This document shows positions 1 through 8,453 of a DNA stretch of 19,849 nucleotides, piece after piece. Positions within the stretch are counted from its first letter, which is position 1, and every line of letters begins with the position of its first letter. Source of the DNA: an uncultured Campylobacter sp. GTDB lineage: Bacteria; Campylobacterota; Campylobacteria; Campylobacterales; Campylobacteraceae. The position numbers and the translations under genes are program-made. The DNA lies in assembly GCA_937875715.1 (NCBI GenBank), contig CALEHZ010000294.1:1-19849 (forward strand), in the 5' to 3' direction. Under the pieces are notes generated by a model. The model did not search any database. It was not told where the DNA came from and saw only the letters and a program-made list of their open reading frames with translations.

Positions 1-69
1 TAAAAAGAATAAACATATCTTTATTGAATAATAGATAGTTTTATATATAACAGTATATAAAAAAGTGTC

Positions 70-921
70 ATGTTAAAGAAGATAATACATAAACTTTTAG
101 GTGATAAATATTCATTGTTGGCAAAAGAATACAACCAGTTAAAGACATTATTATATTCTGTATTGCATCCTTATAAATATAATCAGATGCGATATTCAGG
201 AACATTCTTGGCAAATAATTCCGTGATTGCAGATAGAGATTACAGCAATGAAAATATAAACAGAGTTATTTTTGTTTTTTGGACAGGCGACAATGAAATA
301 ACTCCGAACAGACTGGCAGGTATAAAATCGCTTGAAAACTGTTCTGAAATTGTAGTTAAACTAATAACTCCGAAAAATTTAGATGAATACATAAAAGAGG
401 ACGATCCTTTACCGGAAGCCTACAAACACCTTTCTTTAAACCATAAATCCGATTATCTTCGTTCTTATTTTATGCATCATTATGGTGGTGGATATGCAGA
501 TATTAAAACTTATTTTTCATCATGGAAGAATGCTTTTGACAAATTAGAGAAATCAAATGCTTATGCTATTGGATATGGTGAGGTAGGGTTTTGGGGAGCA
601 GCTAATACAGACATTGAAAACAAAAATCTAAAAAAAGATTTACAAAACCATTGGAGACATTTAATCGGAAATGGAGCATTCGTATGCCGCCCTTATACAA
701 AATTGACAGAAGAATGGCATTGTGAAGCTAAACGAAGGATTATTGAAAAAGCTGAAGAATTAAAAGCGCATCCGGCAAAAGATATATTCGGTACAAATTC
801 GGACTATCCTTTGCCTTGGACAAGTATGCAAGGTGAAATATTTCATCCTTTATGTTTGAAGTACAACGATAAACTTTTGGTTGACAATGCACTAAAACCT
901 TCGTTCGAGAATTACAGATAA
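70..921 (+). CDS. Glycosyltransferase of the sugar-binding DXD / capsular synthesis type
   Basis: Probable glycosyltransferase of the GT32-like 'Gly_transf_sug' / capsular polysaccharide synthesis group, transferring a sugar onto a growing surface glycan in the cytoplasm. Seen: a Rossmann-like opening with INRVIFVFWTGD (residues about 63-74), and the signature SDYLRSYFMHHYGGGYADIK (127-146), which matches the usual SDxxRxxxLxxYGGxYxDxD pattern. The last acidic residue of the DXD motif is Lys here (Y-A-D-I-K), a variant I have seen in capsule-type members, so loss of activity cannot be concluded. The length of 283 residues is typical. The ATG has no Shine-Dalgarno, as in the next six genes. 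First gene of the visible glycan cluster, and separated from the others by a 400-base gap. Family confident, sugar unknown. Confidence 0.8.
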   Translation: MLKKIIHKLLGDKYSLLAKEYNQLKTLLYSVLHPYKYNQMRYSGTFLANNSVIADRDYSNENINRVIFVFWTGDNEITPNRLAGIKSLENCSEIVVKLITPKNLDEYIKEDDPLPEAYKHLSLNHKSDYLRSYFMHHYGGGYADIKTYFSSWKNAFDKLEKSNAYAIGYGEVGFWGAANTDIENKNLKKDLQNHWRHLIGNGAFVCRPYTKLTEEWHCEAKRRIIEKAEELKAHPAKDIFGTNSDYPLPWTSMQGEIFHPLCLKYNDKLLVDNALKPSFENYR

Positions 922-1329
922 CGATATAATGAAAAGGTTAGTGTATGGGGGCAATGTATTATTACCATAACAATTAAACATTAATGATTACAGGCAAACA
1001 ATATATTGATATGAACACATTTTAATCTTATAAAACAAGGAGAAACACTGATTATTATCACCGGCACATAAAAACCAATATATCAACATGTTAATAACGG
1101 TTTTTCAAAAGTTATCCTTTCAGGAGACAAAAGCTATTGTTTTGCATTGCAAAAGGATAGCTTTTGAAGTGCAAAACAATAGCATTCATATTGCATAAAT
1201 ATTAAAGGTTAAAACAGTTAGTAATTTTTTCCGGTGCATATAACAATGTTATTATAATATAGTCCGATGAAAACAACATATAAGACAATAACAAAAATTA
1301 GCCATAATCTATAATCATAAATTTATATT
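922..1329. other. Gene-free stretch in the glycan cluster
   Basis: Very AT-rich gap between the first glycosyltransferase and the first acyltransferase. I see no credible reading frame and no tRNA. Its only clear structure is the set of inverted repeats at 1104-1183. A Bacteroidales-type promoter for the downstream genes probably lies in 1190-1329, but I cannot place a convincing -33/-7 pair. Confidence 0.6.
1104..1183. repeat. Overlapping, mutually exclusive inverted repeats (palindromic element)
   Basis: Four segments can pair in alternative ways. Segment A is 1104-1120, B is 1128-1146, C is 1151-1167 and D is 1170-1183. B pairs perfectly with D over 14 bases (1133-1146 with 1170-1183). 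The start of B (1128-1137) also pairs perfectly with C (1157-1166). A pairs with C over about 17 bases with one G-U. B can also fold on itself with 1148-1154 around a single base. Either a repeated palindromic element of the left-hand genome or a leader with alternative folds upstream of the acyltransferase gene at 1330. Confidence 0.65.
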
Positions 1330-2352
1330 ATGAAAAAAAGGATGGCAAACATGGATATGTTAAGGATCATTGCAATGTTCATGGTTCTTATTGTTCACGC
1401 TGATTTTGCGACATTAGGAGCACCTGATACATATGATTGGCAGCAAAATCCATACGGTACGATAATCAGATACATGTTTGAAACTTTCTCTATAAATGGT
1501 GTTGATGTTTTCGTATTACTTTCAGGTTGGTTCGGTATTAATTTTAAAATAAAGAAACTATCTGATTTTATTTTTCAAATATTCTTTTTCTCTTTCGGTC
1601 TTTTTCTTATTTTCATTCTTATAAAAGGTAGTTCAGATGTTTTAAATATCAGAAGTTTAAAGAGTATCTTTCTTTTTAATGCTTCTGACTATTGGTTTAT
1701 AAAGTCATATATTATTCTATACCTACTATCACCTTTTCTTAACGCATTTATCGAGAAAGCAACAAAAAAGGATTTTACAATCGTATTGTGTTGTTATCTT
1801 CTATTTCACACAATTTACGGTTGGTTGGAAGAAGCGTCAGTATCTTTTACTATGAACGGAACGACAGGACTATCGTTTATCGCTTTATATCTGATAGGTC
1901 GTTATATTAAATTATATCCTTGTCGTTTAACAATAATGAATAAATGGAAAGACCTTGCTGTGTATATAATCATATCGTTAATCACAACTCTGATATGTAT
2001 AATATTACTTGAATTAGGAATAAAAGCAACATTATCATCAAGAATTCTTAACTACGGAAGTCCTCTTATTTGGATTTCTTCAATTCACTTGGTTCTGTTT
2101 TTCAGTAAAATAAAATTCAGCAACAGTTTCATAAGCTACATAGGGAGTTCATGTCTGGCAGTTTATTTACTACATTGTAATTACTTCTTTATAAAACCTT
2201 ACTATATAGAACCAATAAAAACATGGTTAGACAATAACAATATAATAATACCATTCTTTTATATCGTCATTATATATACAGTGGCAATTTTACTGGATAA
2301 AGTTCGTTTAAGTGTGTGGAAACATCTGTCCGGTTTTATTTTTAAAGAATAA
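1330..2352 (+). CDS. Acyltransferase-3 family membrane protein (glycan O-acylation)
   Basis: Integral membrane acyltransferase of the OafA/NodX family (acyltransferase 3), expected to move an acetyl or other acyl group onto a sugar of the polysaccharide at the inner membrane. Seen: the N-terminal MDMLRIIAMFMVLIVH with the family's conserved Arg12 and His23, then GVDVFVLLSGWFG (57-69), YWFIKSYIILYLLSPFLN (121-138), and about ten hydrophobic segments to the end. The 340 residues are normal for the family. The first ATG is used; Met5 and Met8 are possible later starts, and no Shine-Dalgarno distinguishes them. Its stop overlaps the next start by one base (TAATG), indicating cotranscription with the pyruvyl transferase. 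Acyl group and acceptor cannot be read from the sequence. Confidence 0.85.
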   Translation: MKKRMANMDMLRIIAMFMVLIVHADFATLGAPDTYDWQQNPYGTIIRYMFETFSINGVDVFVLLSGWFGINFKIKKLSDFIFQIFFFSFGLFLIFILIKGSSDVLNIRSLKSIFLFNASDYWFIKSYIILYLLSPFLNAFIEKATKKDFTIVLCCYLLFHTIYGWLEEASVSFTMNGTTGLSFIALYLIGRYIKLYPCRLTIMNKWKDLAVYIIISLITTLICIILLELGIKATLSSRILNYGSPLIWISSIHLVLFFSKIKFSNSFISYIGSSCLAVYLLHCNYFFIKPYYIEPIKTWLDNNNIIIPFFYIVIIYTVAILLDKVRLSVWKHLSGFIFKE

Positions 2353-3254
2353 TGAAGAGCAAAATAATAACAATATTTGTGCAACTCCGTGATTTATGGC
2401 TGTATATTTTTCGTAATGCCATTATCTTAAATGGTTATGTTGACGATCATACTATGAAAGGAATAAATCATAGAAACTGGGGAGATGACTTGAATTTTTA
2501 CTTTATAAGCAAAATAACGAAACGTCCTGTAATATTCTATCATAATTTCAGAATTGCCAAATGGTTACATTTAAAAAACTATTTATGTATAGGCACGCTT
2601 CTTGATGCCGTAGATTATTCAAATCGTCAGACAACAGTATGGGGCAGTGGAGTTTCTGGACAAGACCGAGATTTTGTAATACCGGAGAGGATATTGTCTG
2701 TGCGTGGCAGACTGACAAGGGAATTTCTATTGAAGCGTAACATAGAATGTCCTGAATTTTTCGGTGATCCTGCATTGGCTTTGCCCTTGTTTTATAAGCC
2801 GAAAAACATAACAAAGAAATATAAATTAGGCATTATACCACATGTTATAGACTTAAATCACAATGCCATTGAAGCAATAAGAAAACATCATGATGACATT
2901 TTGATTATAGATTTGGCTAATTATAGCAAATGGACCGACATAATAGATAAAATAAATTCTTGCGAATGTATAGCATCAAGTTCGCTTCACGGATTGATTG
3001 TTTCAGACGCATACGGAGTGCCGAATTGCTGGATAGAATTGTCAGGAAAAATCTCCGGAGGATATTTCAAGTTTTATGACTACGCCTCATCTGTTGACAG
3101 AACATTTACAGAACCATACACTGTAAAATCGGAAAAAGATATAACGATTCTGAAAGAAATGTGTAAAGACTGGATAAAACCAAATATCGACATGCAAACA
3201 ATTGTGTCAGTATGTCCGTTTAAAATAAAGAGAAATGATATCGGGGAAAATTAA
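2352..3254 (+). CDS. Polysaccharide pyruvyl transferase family protein
   Basis: Member of the polysaccharide pyruvyl transferase family (CsaB/WcaK/GumL-like), which adds a ketal-linked pyruvate from phosphoenolpyruvate to a sugar. Seen: NWGDDLN (42-48), matching the family's N-terminal 'N.GD' element; VWGSGV (96-101); SVRGRLTREFL (116-126), the family 'vRd..s...L' element; GDPALALP (138-145); and SSSLHGLIVSDAYGVP (209-224), the strongly conserved C-terminal 'R.H..i.A...G.P' region, here with SLHG. The 300 residues are slightly short but complete. It starts on the last base of the upstream acyltransferase stop and overlaps the next gene by 20 bases, so it sits inside a tight operon. Some proteins of this fold are sugar transferases instead, so exact chemistry is inferred. 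Confidence 0.82.
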   Translation: MKSKIITIFVQLRDLWLYIFRNAIILNGYVDDHTMKGINHRNWGDDLNFYFISKITKRPVIFYHNFRIAKWLHLKNYLCIGTLLDAVDYSNRQTTVWGSGVSGQDRDFVIPERILSVRGRLTREFLLKRNIECPEFFGDPALALPLFYKPKNITKKYKLGIIPHVIDLNHNAIEAIRKHHDDILIIDLANYSKWTDIIDKINSCECIASSSLHGLIVSDAYGVPNCWIELSGKISGGYFKFYDYASSVDRTFTEPYTVKSEKDITILKEMCKDWIKPNIDMQTIVSVCPFKIKRNDIGEN

Positions 3255-4260
3255 TAAGAACGCAAGACTTATTGATATAGACACAATGAAAGTGTTGCTG
3301 ACACTCCTTGTTGTTATAGGACATGTATTTACAAATTATGCACCATATGGACTTGTAAAGCCTTATTATAGCAACGATATATTTGTGCATATAGTCACAT
3401 ATATATATTCTTTTCACATGCCGGCATTCGTAGCTGTATCCGGCGCAATATATTATTACGTACGTTTTGAATTAAACAAATATAACAATCGGGGAGAGTA
3501 TTTGAAAAATAAAGTCAAAAGACTCTTGCTCCCTTACTGCTTTTTCTCCGTTTTCATATTATTTCCGGTTTTATGGTTGATAAATGTTGTAAAAACAAAC
3601 CCAATGGAATTTTTCTATATAAATTATATATTATCCCAAGATCCACGTCATTTATGGTATGTTCTTATGCTTTTCTGGGTTATGTTAATATTTAGGATAT
3701 CAGACCGTTTTGCAAATAGATTTTATATACCTATATTATTTGTATGTTTAGTTCTGAATATATGCTCCGGATATTTGCCGAATTATTTTCAATCACAAGC
3801 AGCTTGCACTTATATGATATACTTTTACTTAGGATACCTTTTCATGTATAAAAGACATTTTTTTCAGAAATATATTTCAAGAAGAAATCTTATTGTATTT
3901 TTCCTTATTAATTTAATGTTATGGTATATTTATAATTGGTATAATGTGAATGTAATTACCGAAAGATTTTTAAAACTTATTGCGGCAATATCAGGTATGT
4001 CTTTCATTTATATAATGTCAGATATAGTTTCAAGAACAAATATTGTGAAAACGAAAGCATTTGCAACTTTTTCAAAAAACAGTTATGCTATTTACTTATT
4101 TCATCCTGCCATTATATATATGACAATATACTTTACAAAAGAATATCCTATCAATTCTTATATATTATTCCTTACAATATTTGTTGTTGCTGTCTCCGTA
4201 TCATACTGTTTGGCAAACGCTCTACGTATATGTTGTTTGAAATGGGCATTGGGCGAATAG
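3235..4260 (+). CDS. Second acyltransferase-3 family membrane protein
   Basis: Another multi-spanning acyltransferase, of the OafA/WcaH-like 'Fucose4NAc acetyltransferase' type, probably adding an acyl group to the same glycan. Seen: IDTMKVLLTLLVVIGHVF with His30, SFHMPAFVAVSGAIYY (about 59-74), RHLWYVLMLFWVMLIFR in the middle, a C-terminal YAIYLFHPAIIY block, and about ten hydrophobic segments. The length of 341 residues fits. It is not a close copy of the protein encoded at 1330-2352: only family motifs are shared. The start lies inside the end of the pyruvyl transferase gene; a start at Met18 would avoid the overlap but would cut into the conserved opening segment, so the longer form is preferred. 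Confidence 0.83.
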   Translation: MISGKINKNARLIDIDTMKVLLTLLVVIGHVFTNYAPYGLVKPYYSNDIFVHIVTYIYSFHMPAFVAVSGAIYYYVRFELNKYNNRGEYLKNKVKRLLLPYCFFSVFILFPVLWLINVVKTNPMEFFYINYILSQDPRHLWYVLMLFWVMLIFRISDRFANRFYIPILFVCLVLNICSGYLPNYFQSQAACTYMIYFYLGYLFMYKRHFFQKYISRRNLIVFFLINLMLWYIYNWYNVNVITERFLKLIAAISGMSFIYIMSDIVSRTNIVKTKAFATFSKNSYAIYLFHPAIIYMTIYFTKEYPINSYILFLTIFVVAVSVSYCLANALRICCLKWALGE

Positions 4261-4280
4261 AAAACAAAATAGAATTTTAA

Positions 4281-5198
4281 ATGAAAACTCTTTCTATTAT
4301 CATACCGGTATATAATGCAGAGAACACACTGCAACAATGTATTGATTCTATATTAGATCAGGATTTCATTGATTTCGAATTGATATTGATTGACGATGGA
4401 AGCAAGGATTCTTCTTTGAATATATGCAGAGAATATGAACAAAAAGACAATAGAATAAGAGTTATAAGTAAGGAAAACGGTGGTGTGAGTTCGGCAAGAA
4501 ACAGAGGAATCGATGAAGCAAAAGGACAATGGATAACGTTTGTAGATGCAGATGATTATATAGAACAAGGATATTTGAGGAACATAAAAGATGCTGATGC
4601 TGATTTGATTATAAAGAATTACAAGTATTTGCATTCATATTCTCTTTCTGCAAATCAAATAGAAATTTACATGGATATAAATATGTCGGAAAGTAAAGAA
4701 ATTACCGAATTCATTTCAAATAATTTAGCTACAATGGTGTTCAGAGGTCCGTGTCATAAGTTTTATAAAAAAGAACTTATAGGCAATATAAGATTTAATG
4801 AAGAAATGAAAGTAGGAGAAGATTCTTGTTTTGTATTCGATTATTTAAAGCAAATAAAATCTATCAATATACTTCCTGATGCAGCTTACATAATCAGAAC
4901 AACTGATGTTGCATCGAATGTAAAATATAGTTGCTCCACAGAATATGCGATTAAATCGTTAACATATTTGTTTCATTCGTATATAGAACTTCAAAAAGCA
5001 TATCCGATAACATCTGAAAGCTTCCTGTCTTATCTGGGATATTTCAAGTTTATTTCAAAAAATGACTGGAAGAAGAAATTAAGTAAATGGTACAAGAATG
5101 AATATGTAAAACGCATGTACAACTTCATTTGGAATTATTTACCGATAAAACAAAGATTGGAATATCGAATATTGTCCAATACTCTTATCAGATATTAA
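4281..5198 (+). CDS. Family 2 glycosyltransferase (GT-A)
   Basis: Cytoplasmic, membrane-associated GT2 glycosyltransferase that uses a nucleotide sugar to extend the lipid-linked repeat unit. Seen: LSIIIPVYNAE at the N terminus (4-14), IDDGSKD (37-43) binding the nucleotide, NGGVSSARNRGI (66-77), the metal-binding VDADD (88-92), and GED (179-181), the usual position of the catalytic base. The C-terminal third is helical and basic and likely sits at the membrane. The 305 residues are typical of the WcaA/SpsA-like group. The gene is 20 bases downstream of the second acyltransferase and 15 bases upstream of a related GT2 gene. Sugar donor not predictable. Confidence 0.9.
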   Translation: MKTLSIIIPVYNAENTLQQCIDSILDQDFIDFELILIDDGSKDSSLNICREYEQKDNRIRVISKENGGVSSARNRGIDEAKGQWITFVDADDYIEQGYLRNIKDADADLIIKNYKYLHSYSLSANQIEIYMDINMSESKEITEFISNNLATMVFRGPCHKFYKKELIGNIRFNEEMKVGEDSCFVFDYLKQIKSINILPDAAYIIRTTDVASNVKYSCSTEYAIKSLTYLFHSYIELQKAYPITSESFLSYLGYFKFISKNDWKKKLSKWYKNEYVKRMYNFIWNYLPIKQRLEYRILSNTLIRY

Positions 5199-5213
5199 AA
5201 AACAAAAATAGAA

Positions 5214-6194
5214 ATGATTCCTGCAATAAGCGTCATAGTGCCGGTTTACAATGTAGAGAAATACATAGAGAAGGCTTTAAACAGTATAATTGCACAAACC
5301 TTTAAAGACTTTGAATTGTTGCTCATTGATGATGGTTCGCCTGATAACTCCGGACACATTTGCGATGAATATGCTGAAAACGACAACAGAATAAAAGTGT
5401 TTCATAAAGCAAACGGAGGGCTGAGCGATGCACGCAATTACGGACTCGAAAGAGCTTCGGGAGAATATACAATATTCTTTGATCCTGATGATTGGGTGAA
5501 CGATGATTGTTTGGAGGAGTTATATAAAAAAGCGAAAGAAGACAATGCGGATATGGTTATATGCGACTATTTTCATAATGACAAATACAGACAAACATAC
5601 GCAACACAAAAACCGACCGCTCTTGACAACAGAACTCTGATAAAAGATTTGTTATATGGAAATATTTTCGGATACTGCGTGAACAAACTTATTAAGTTGG
5701 AATGCTATAAAAAATATAACATAACATATCCGGTAGGAATATATGGTTGCGAAGATCAATACACAATGTGTAGATTGTTGCTACATGACATAAATGTATC
5801 TTATCTTCCAAAAGCATTCTATCATTATGTTTATTACTCAAATTCTCTTTCAAGACATTATGACGAAAAAACATACGAAATGGATCTGAGAATAAGAGAG
5901 ATGTTCACAAATTTGTTTGATGATACGGAATTACACGATATTGCATATAAGCAGAAAACCATTTCTCTTATTGCAAGGGCTTTTACATTTGGTAATACAA
6001 TATATAATTCAGTTAGTTTTAAAAAACTATTTGGATTGTATAAAAATATAGTAAAAACAAGTAAAATCCCTTTATGGGAGAAAAAAATGTACTTAATGGC
6101 ATTATACGGATATTACACAGAAACAAAAAAACTTTATAATATTGCGTTTGACACAAAACAACTTTACAAGAAAATCAGAAAGGTATTAAATTGA
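5214..6194 (+). CDS. Family 2 glycosyltransferase (GT-A), second copy type
   Basis: GT2 glycosyltransferase of the same overall design as the preceding gene, probably adding a different residue of the repeat unit. Seen: ISVIVPVYNVEKYIEKAL (5-22), IDDGSPDNS (38-46), NGGLSDARNYGL (67-78), metal-binding DPDD (90-93), and GCEDQYTMCRLL (178-189) supplying the ED catalytic-base motif. The 326 residues are normal. It differs from its neighbour through most of the second half, so this is an old paralogue or an independently acquired gene rather than a recent duplication. It ends 71 bases before the polymerase gene. Confidence 0.9.
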   Translation: MIPAISVIVPVYNVEKYIEKALNSIIAQTFKDFELLLIDDGSPDNSGHICDEYAENDNRIKVFHKANGGLSDARNYGLERASGEYTIFFDPDDWVNDDCLEELYKKAKEDNADMVICDYFHNDKYRQTYATQKPTALDNRTLIKDLLYGNIFGYCVNKLIKLECYKKYNITYPVGIYGCEDQYTMCRLLLHDINVSYLPKAFYHYVYYSNSLSRHYDEKTYEMDLRIREMFTNLFDDTELHDIAYKQKTISLIARAFTFGNTIYNSVSFKKLFGLYKNIVKTSKIPLWEKKMYLMALYGYYTETKKLYNIAFDTKQLYKKIRKVLN

Positions 6195-6265
6195 CTATTA
6201 AGCAAAGAAAAACAATATATATTTTCATTTAAATTTTTCTTGTTTAAAAATAACATATATATATT

Positions 6266-7342
6266 ATGACTATATATTATATTTTTATATTATTTTACGC
6301 ACTATCTGTATTTATTACGGAAAACAAATACAAGTATCAGAATCTCTTTTTAATATTATCTTGTATTATATTAACGTTATTAATCGGAGCAAGAGAGAAT
6401 TGGGCAGATCAAGCAGGATATTTAATTGATTTCGAGAATGCCCCACTAATATGGGATTTAACTTATATGTCATCTCCTTCTGTATATGTAGAAAAAGGAT
6501 ATTTTTATTTAGCTTCACTTATAAAAACGATATATAATGATTCGAGATTCTATTTTCTTACTATGGGAGGAATTTCTATGTTCCTACTATATAAATCGCT
6601 AAAAGAATATTGTATATTCCCCTTAATTGGTCTTTGTGACTATATTGGAAGATTTTTAATAAACAGAGATTTCATACAAATGAGATCTTCTTTAACAATT
6701 CTTTTGATTATTCTTGCAATTAAATTTATTCATGAAAATAAAGCATGGAAATATTTTATCACGATACTAATTGCATATCAGTTTCATCATATGGCTTTGT
6801 TGGGAATACCATTATACTTCTTATACAAGATAAAAATAACAAAGAACGTTATATTAATATGGATATTCATTGCATTAATTTTATCTCAGACACTTGCAGT
6901 ATATATATCAGGAGCAGTAAATGCATGGAGTGAAGATTTAAACTATCAGACATATACAAAAGGAATTTACGTGGAAGAAGCATTAGGATTGGCAAATCCT
7001 ATGATATATTTCCAGATTGCTATATTACTATTATTTACTTACAAAGAAGAAACATTAAAATTTTCGACTAAATATTATTACTTATTTAGAACAGGATATT
7101 TCTATTCAACAATAATTCTTATTTTCTTTTGTGATTATTGGGCTCTTTCCGGTAGAACAGCAACAATGTTTGCAACATTAGAAATGTTTATGTTGCCTCT
7201 GATAGCTAAAACTCTAAGTAAAGAAATAAGGTATATCTATTACACTGGACTTGGATTTGTTTTCTTTTATTTCTTTATCAATTATAGGCTGGCTAGGCTG
7301 GTTGGTAATTATCATCTTTTATCCTATTTAATCGCAGACTAA
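6266..7342 (+). CDS. EpsG/Wzy-like polysaccharide polymerase, 3' end replaced at the junction
   Basis: Multi-spanning membrane protein of the EpsG type, which polymerises lipid-linked repeat units on the outer face of the inner membrane. Seen: repeated hydrophobic segments throughout, the family-type GARENWADQAGYLIDF (about 45-60) in the first extramembrane loop, VEKGYFYLASLI (about 77-88), the FHHMALLGIPLYFL block (about 174-187), and a conserved Arg in the RDFIQMRSSLTILL segment. The first roughly 342 codons have the left-hand composition. The last 16 codons (from 7293) are the antisense of the MFS transporter's 3' end, so the printed C terminus is unlikely to be natural and the true tail is missing. 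The ATG is preceded by AT-rich sequence without a Shine-Dalgarno. Confidence 0.75.
   Translation: MTIYYIFILFYALSVFITENKYKYQNLFLILSCIILTLLIGARENWADQAGYLIDFENAPLIWDLTYMSSPSVYVEKGYFYLASLIKTIYNDSRFYFLTMGGISMFLLYKSLKEYCIFPLIGLCDYIGRFLINRDFIQMRSSLTILLIILAIKFIHENKAWKYFITILIAYQFHHMALLGIPLYFLYKIKITKNVILIWIFIALILSQTLAVYISGAVNAWSEDLNYQTYTKGIYVEEALGLANPMIYFQIAILLLFTYKEETLKFSTKYYYLFRTGYFYSTIILIFFCDYWALSGRTATMFATLEMFMLPLIAKTLSKEIRYIYYTGLGFVFFYFFINYRLARLVGNYHLLSYLIAD
7285..7301. other. Junction between two DNA types, with a 9-base near-perfect tandem repeat
   Basis: TAGGCTGGC (7285-7293) is followed directly by TAGGCTGGT (7294-7302). To the left, gene content, codon choice and lack of Shine-Dalgarno signals look Bacteroidales. 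To the right, everything looks Campylobacter. The MFS transporter stop codon is at 7293-7295, so the change falls within a few bases of a gene end and the polymerase frame reads through it into antisense. No insertion sequence, tRNA or terminator marks the boundary. Confidence 0.7.
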
Positions 7343-8453
7343 TAGCAAACACAGCAAATAGTGTTCCACAAAGAATTATATAAAAATAAATAAAGCCAAA
7401 ATGAGAAAATACGCTCATCGCAAGTCCTAAAATAGGTGCTGAAAGCAGTGAGCCAAGCAAGTAGCTAAATAGCATTGAGCGACTTGCGTTTATGTATAAT
7501 GCTTTGTCTTTTACTTTATCGCTTGCTAAAGCAAGGCTTAGGACATATAAAACAAAAATTCCAAAACCTAGCATAAATACACCAATGTATAAAAACTCTT
7601 TAAATAGCAAACAAAACGAAGCACAAAATGAGACAAAACTAGCTAGTAAAATAGCGCATTCTCGTCCGTATTTATCACTAAATACGCCAAAAAAAGCGTG
7701 TCCAAAAGCCCCACCACACATCGCTGTCATGATGATAGCTGCAATTTTGCTATCATTAAATCCGCTTAAAGACCCAAACAATGAAGCCATAGAAAAAAAG
7801 CCATTTATACATATTCCAGCGATGAGAGCGGCTAAAATTGATAGTTTTGGCGCTAGAAAAATATTTGGAAAATTGATTTTTGCTACTTTTGGAGTTTGCG
7901 GGGCTTTAAGCGTTGTCATTTTCATAGGAATTATAGCTATAATTATAAATAAAGTGCTTATAATTAGCAGTTTTGTAGCACTTAACTCAAAGGCTATAAA
8001 CAAAGACCCAAGCCCAAAAGTAATGTAAAATAGCACCTCATAAAAGGCAAAAACACGAGAGCGAATTTTACTATTTATTTTTGAGTTAATCCACACTTCA
8101 AAGACCATCACGCTGCTATAATAGCTAAATCCCATAAAAAAGCGCAAAATTCCCCAAAAAATTAAATTACTATTAAATGCCCCAAAAATCGCACTTAGCG
8201 CAAAAATTATACTAAAAATATAAAATGCTTTTAAATAGCCAAAAACGCTAATTATTTTATGTGCTAAAAGCGTACAAGCCAGCGCCCCAGCAAAAAAGCA
8301 AGCATTAACCAAGCCTATTTCATGCTTTGAAGCACTACATCTTTCTAAAAGCAAACTAGCAGAACTAACTAAAATTCCATCTGCTATAAAAATAAAAGTG
8401 GCGCCAAGCCAAATGGCAATTAGTGCCCTTAAAATCACGCTAAGAGTGTGCAT
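7293..8453 (-). CDS. MFS transporter (YcaD-like)
   Basis: Twelve-segment major facilitator in the inner membrane, substrate unknown. Seen: an opening LIAIWLGATFIFIADGILVSS (about 11-31), then VFEVWIN (117-123), which resembles the E-x-W-[LI]-N element of YcaD-type transporters. A cytoplasmic central loop around 180-200 is followed by the second-half motif GVFSDKYGR (256-264), the usual MFS loop signature. The 386 residues are full length, and the protein ends just after the last membrane segment, so the nearby junction has not visibly truncated it. The start has a GGAT ribosome binding site about 8 bases upstream and overlaps the preceding gene by 14 bases. By position it corresponds to what I recall as C. 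jejuni Cj0850c. Confidence 0.85.
   Translation of the reverse strand: MHTLSVILRALIAIWLGATFIFIADGILVSSASLLLERCSASKHEIGLVNACFFAGALACTLLAHKIISVFGYLKAFYIFSIIFALSAIFGAFNSNLIFWGILRFFMGFSYYSSVMVFEVWINSKINSKIRSRVFAFYEVLFYITFGLGSLFIAFELSATKLLIISTLFIIIAIIPMKMTTLKAPQTPKVAKINFPNIFLAPKLSILAALIAGICINGFFSMASLFGSLSGFNDSKIAAIIMTAMCGGAFGHAFFGVFSDKYGRECAILLASFVSFCASFCLLFKEFLYIGVFMLGFGIFVLYVLSLALASDKVKDKALYINASRSMLFSYLLGSLLSAPILGLAMSVFSHFGFIYFYIILCGTLFAVFAISLRLNRIKDDNYQPA

Noticed and set aside
6195..6265. Terminator or promoter between the second GT2 gene and the polymerase
   Set aside because: Only AT-rich sequence; no convincing stem with a T-tract and no clear -33/-7 pair.
7293..7342. Natural C terminus of the polymerase encoded from 6266
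   Set aside because: These bases are the 3' end of the MFS gene read backwards; the sequence on the two sides of 7293 has different codon use, so the tail is a product of the join.
7492..8028. A 178-codon plus-strand frame within the MFS gene
   Set aside because: Antisense shadow of a full-length transporter with clear membrane segments.
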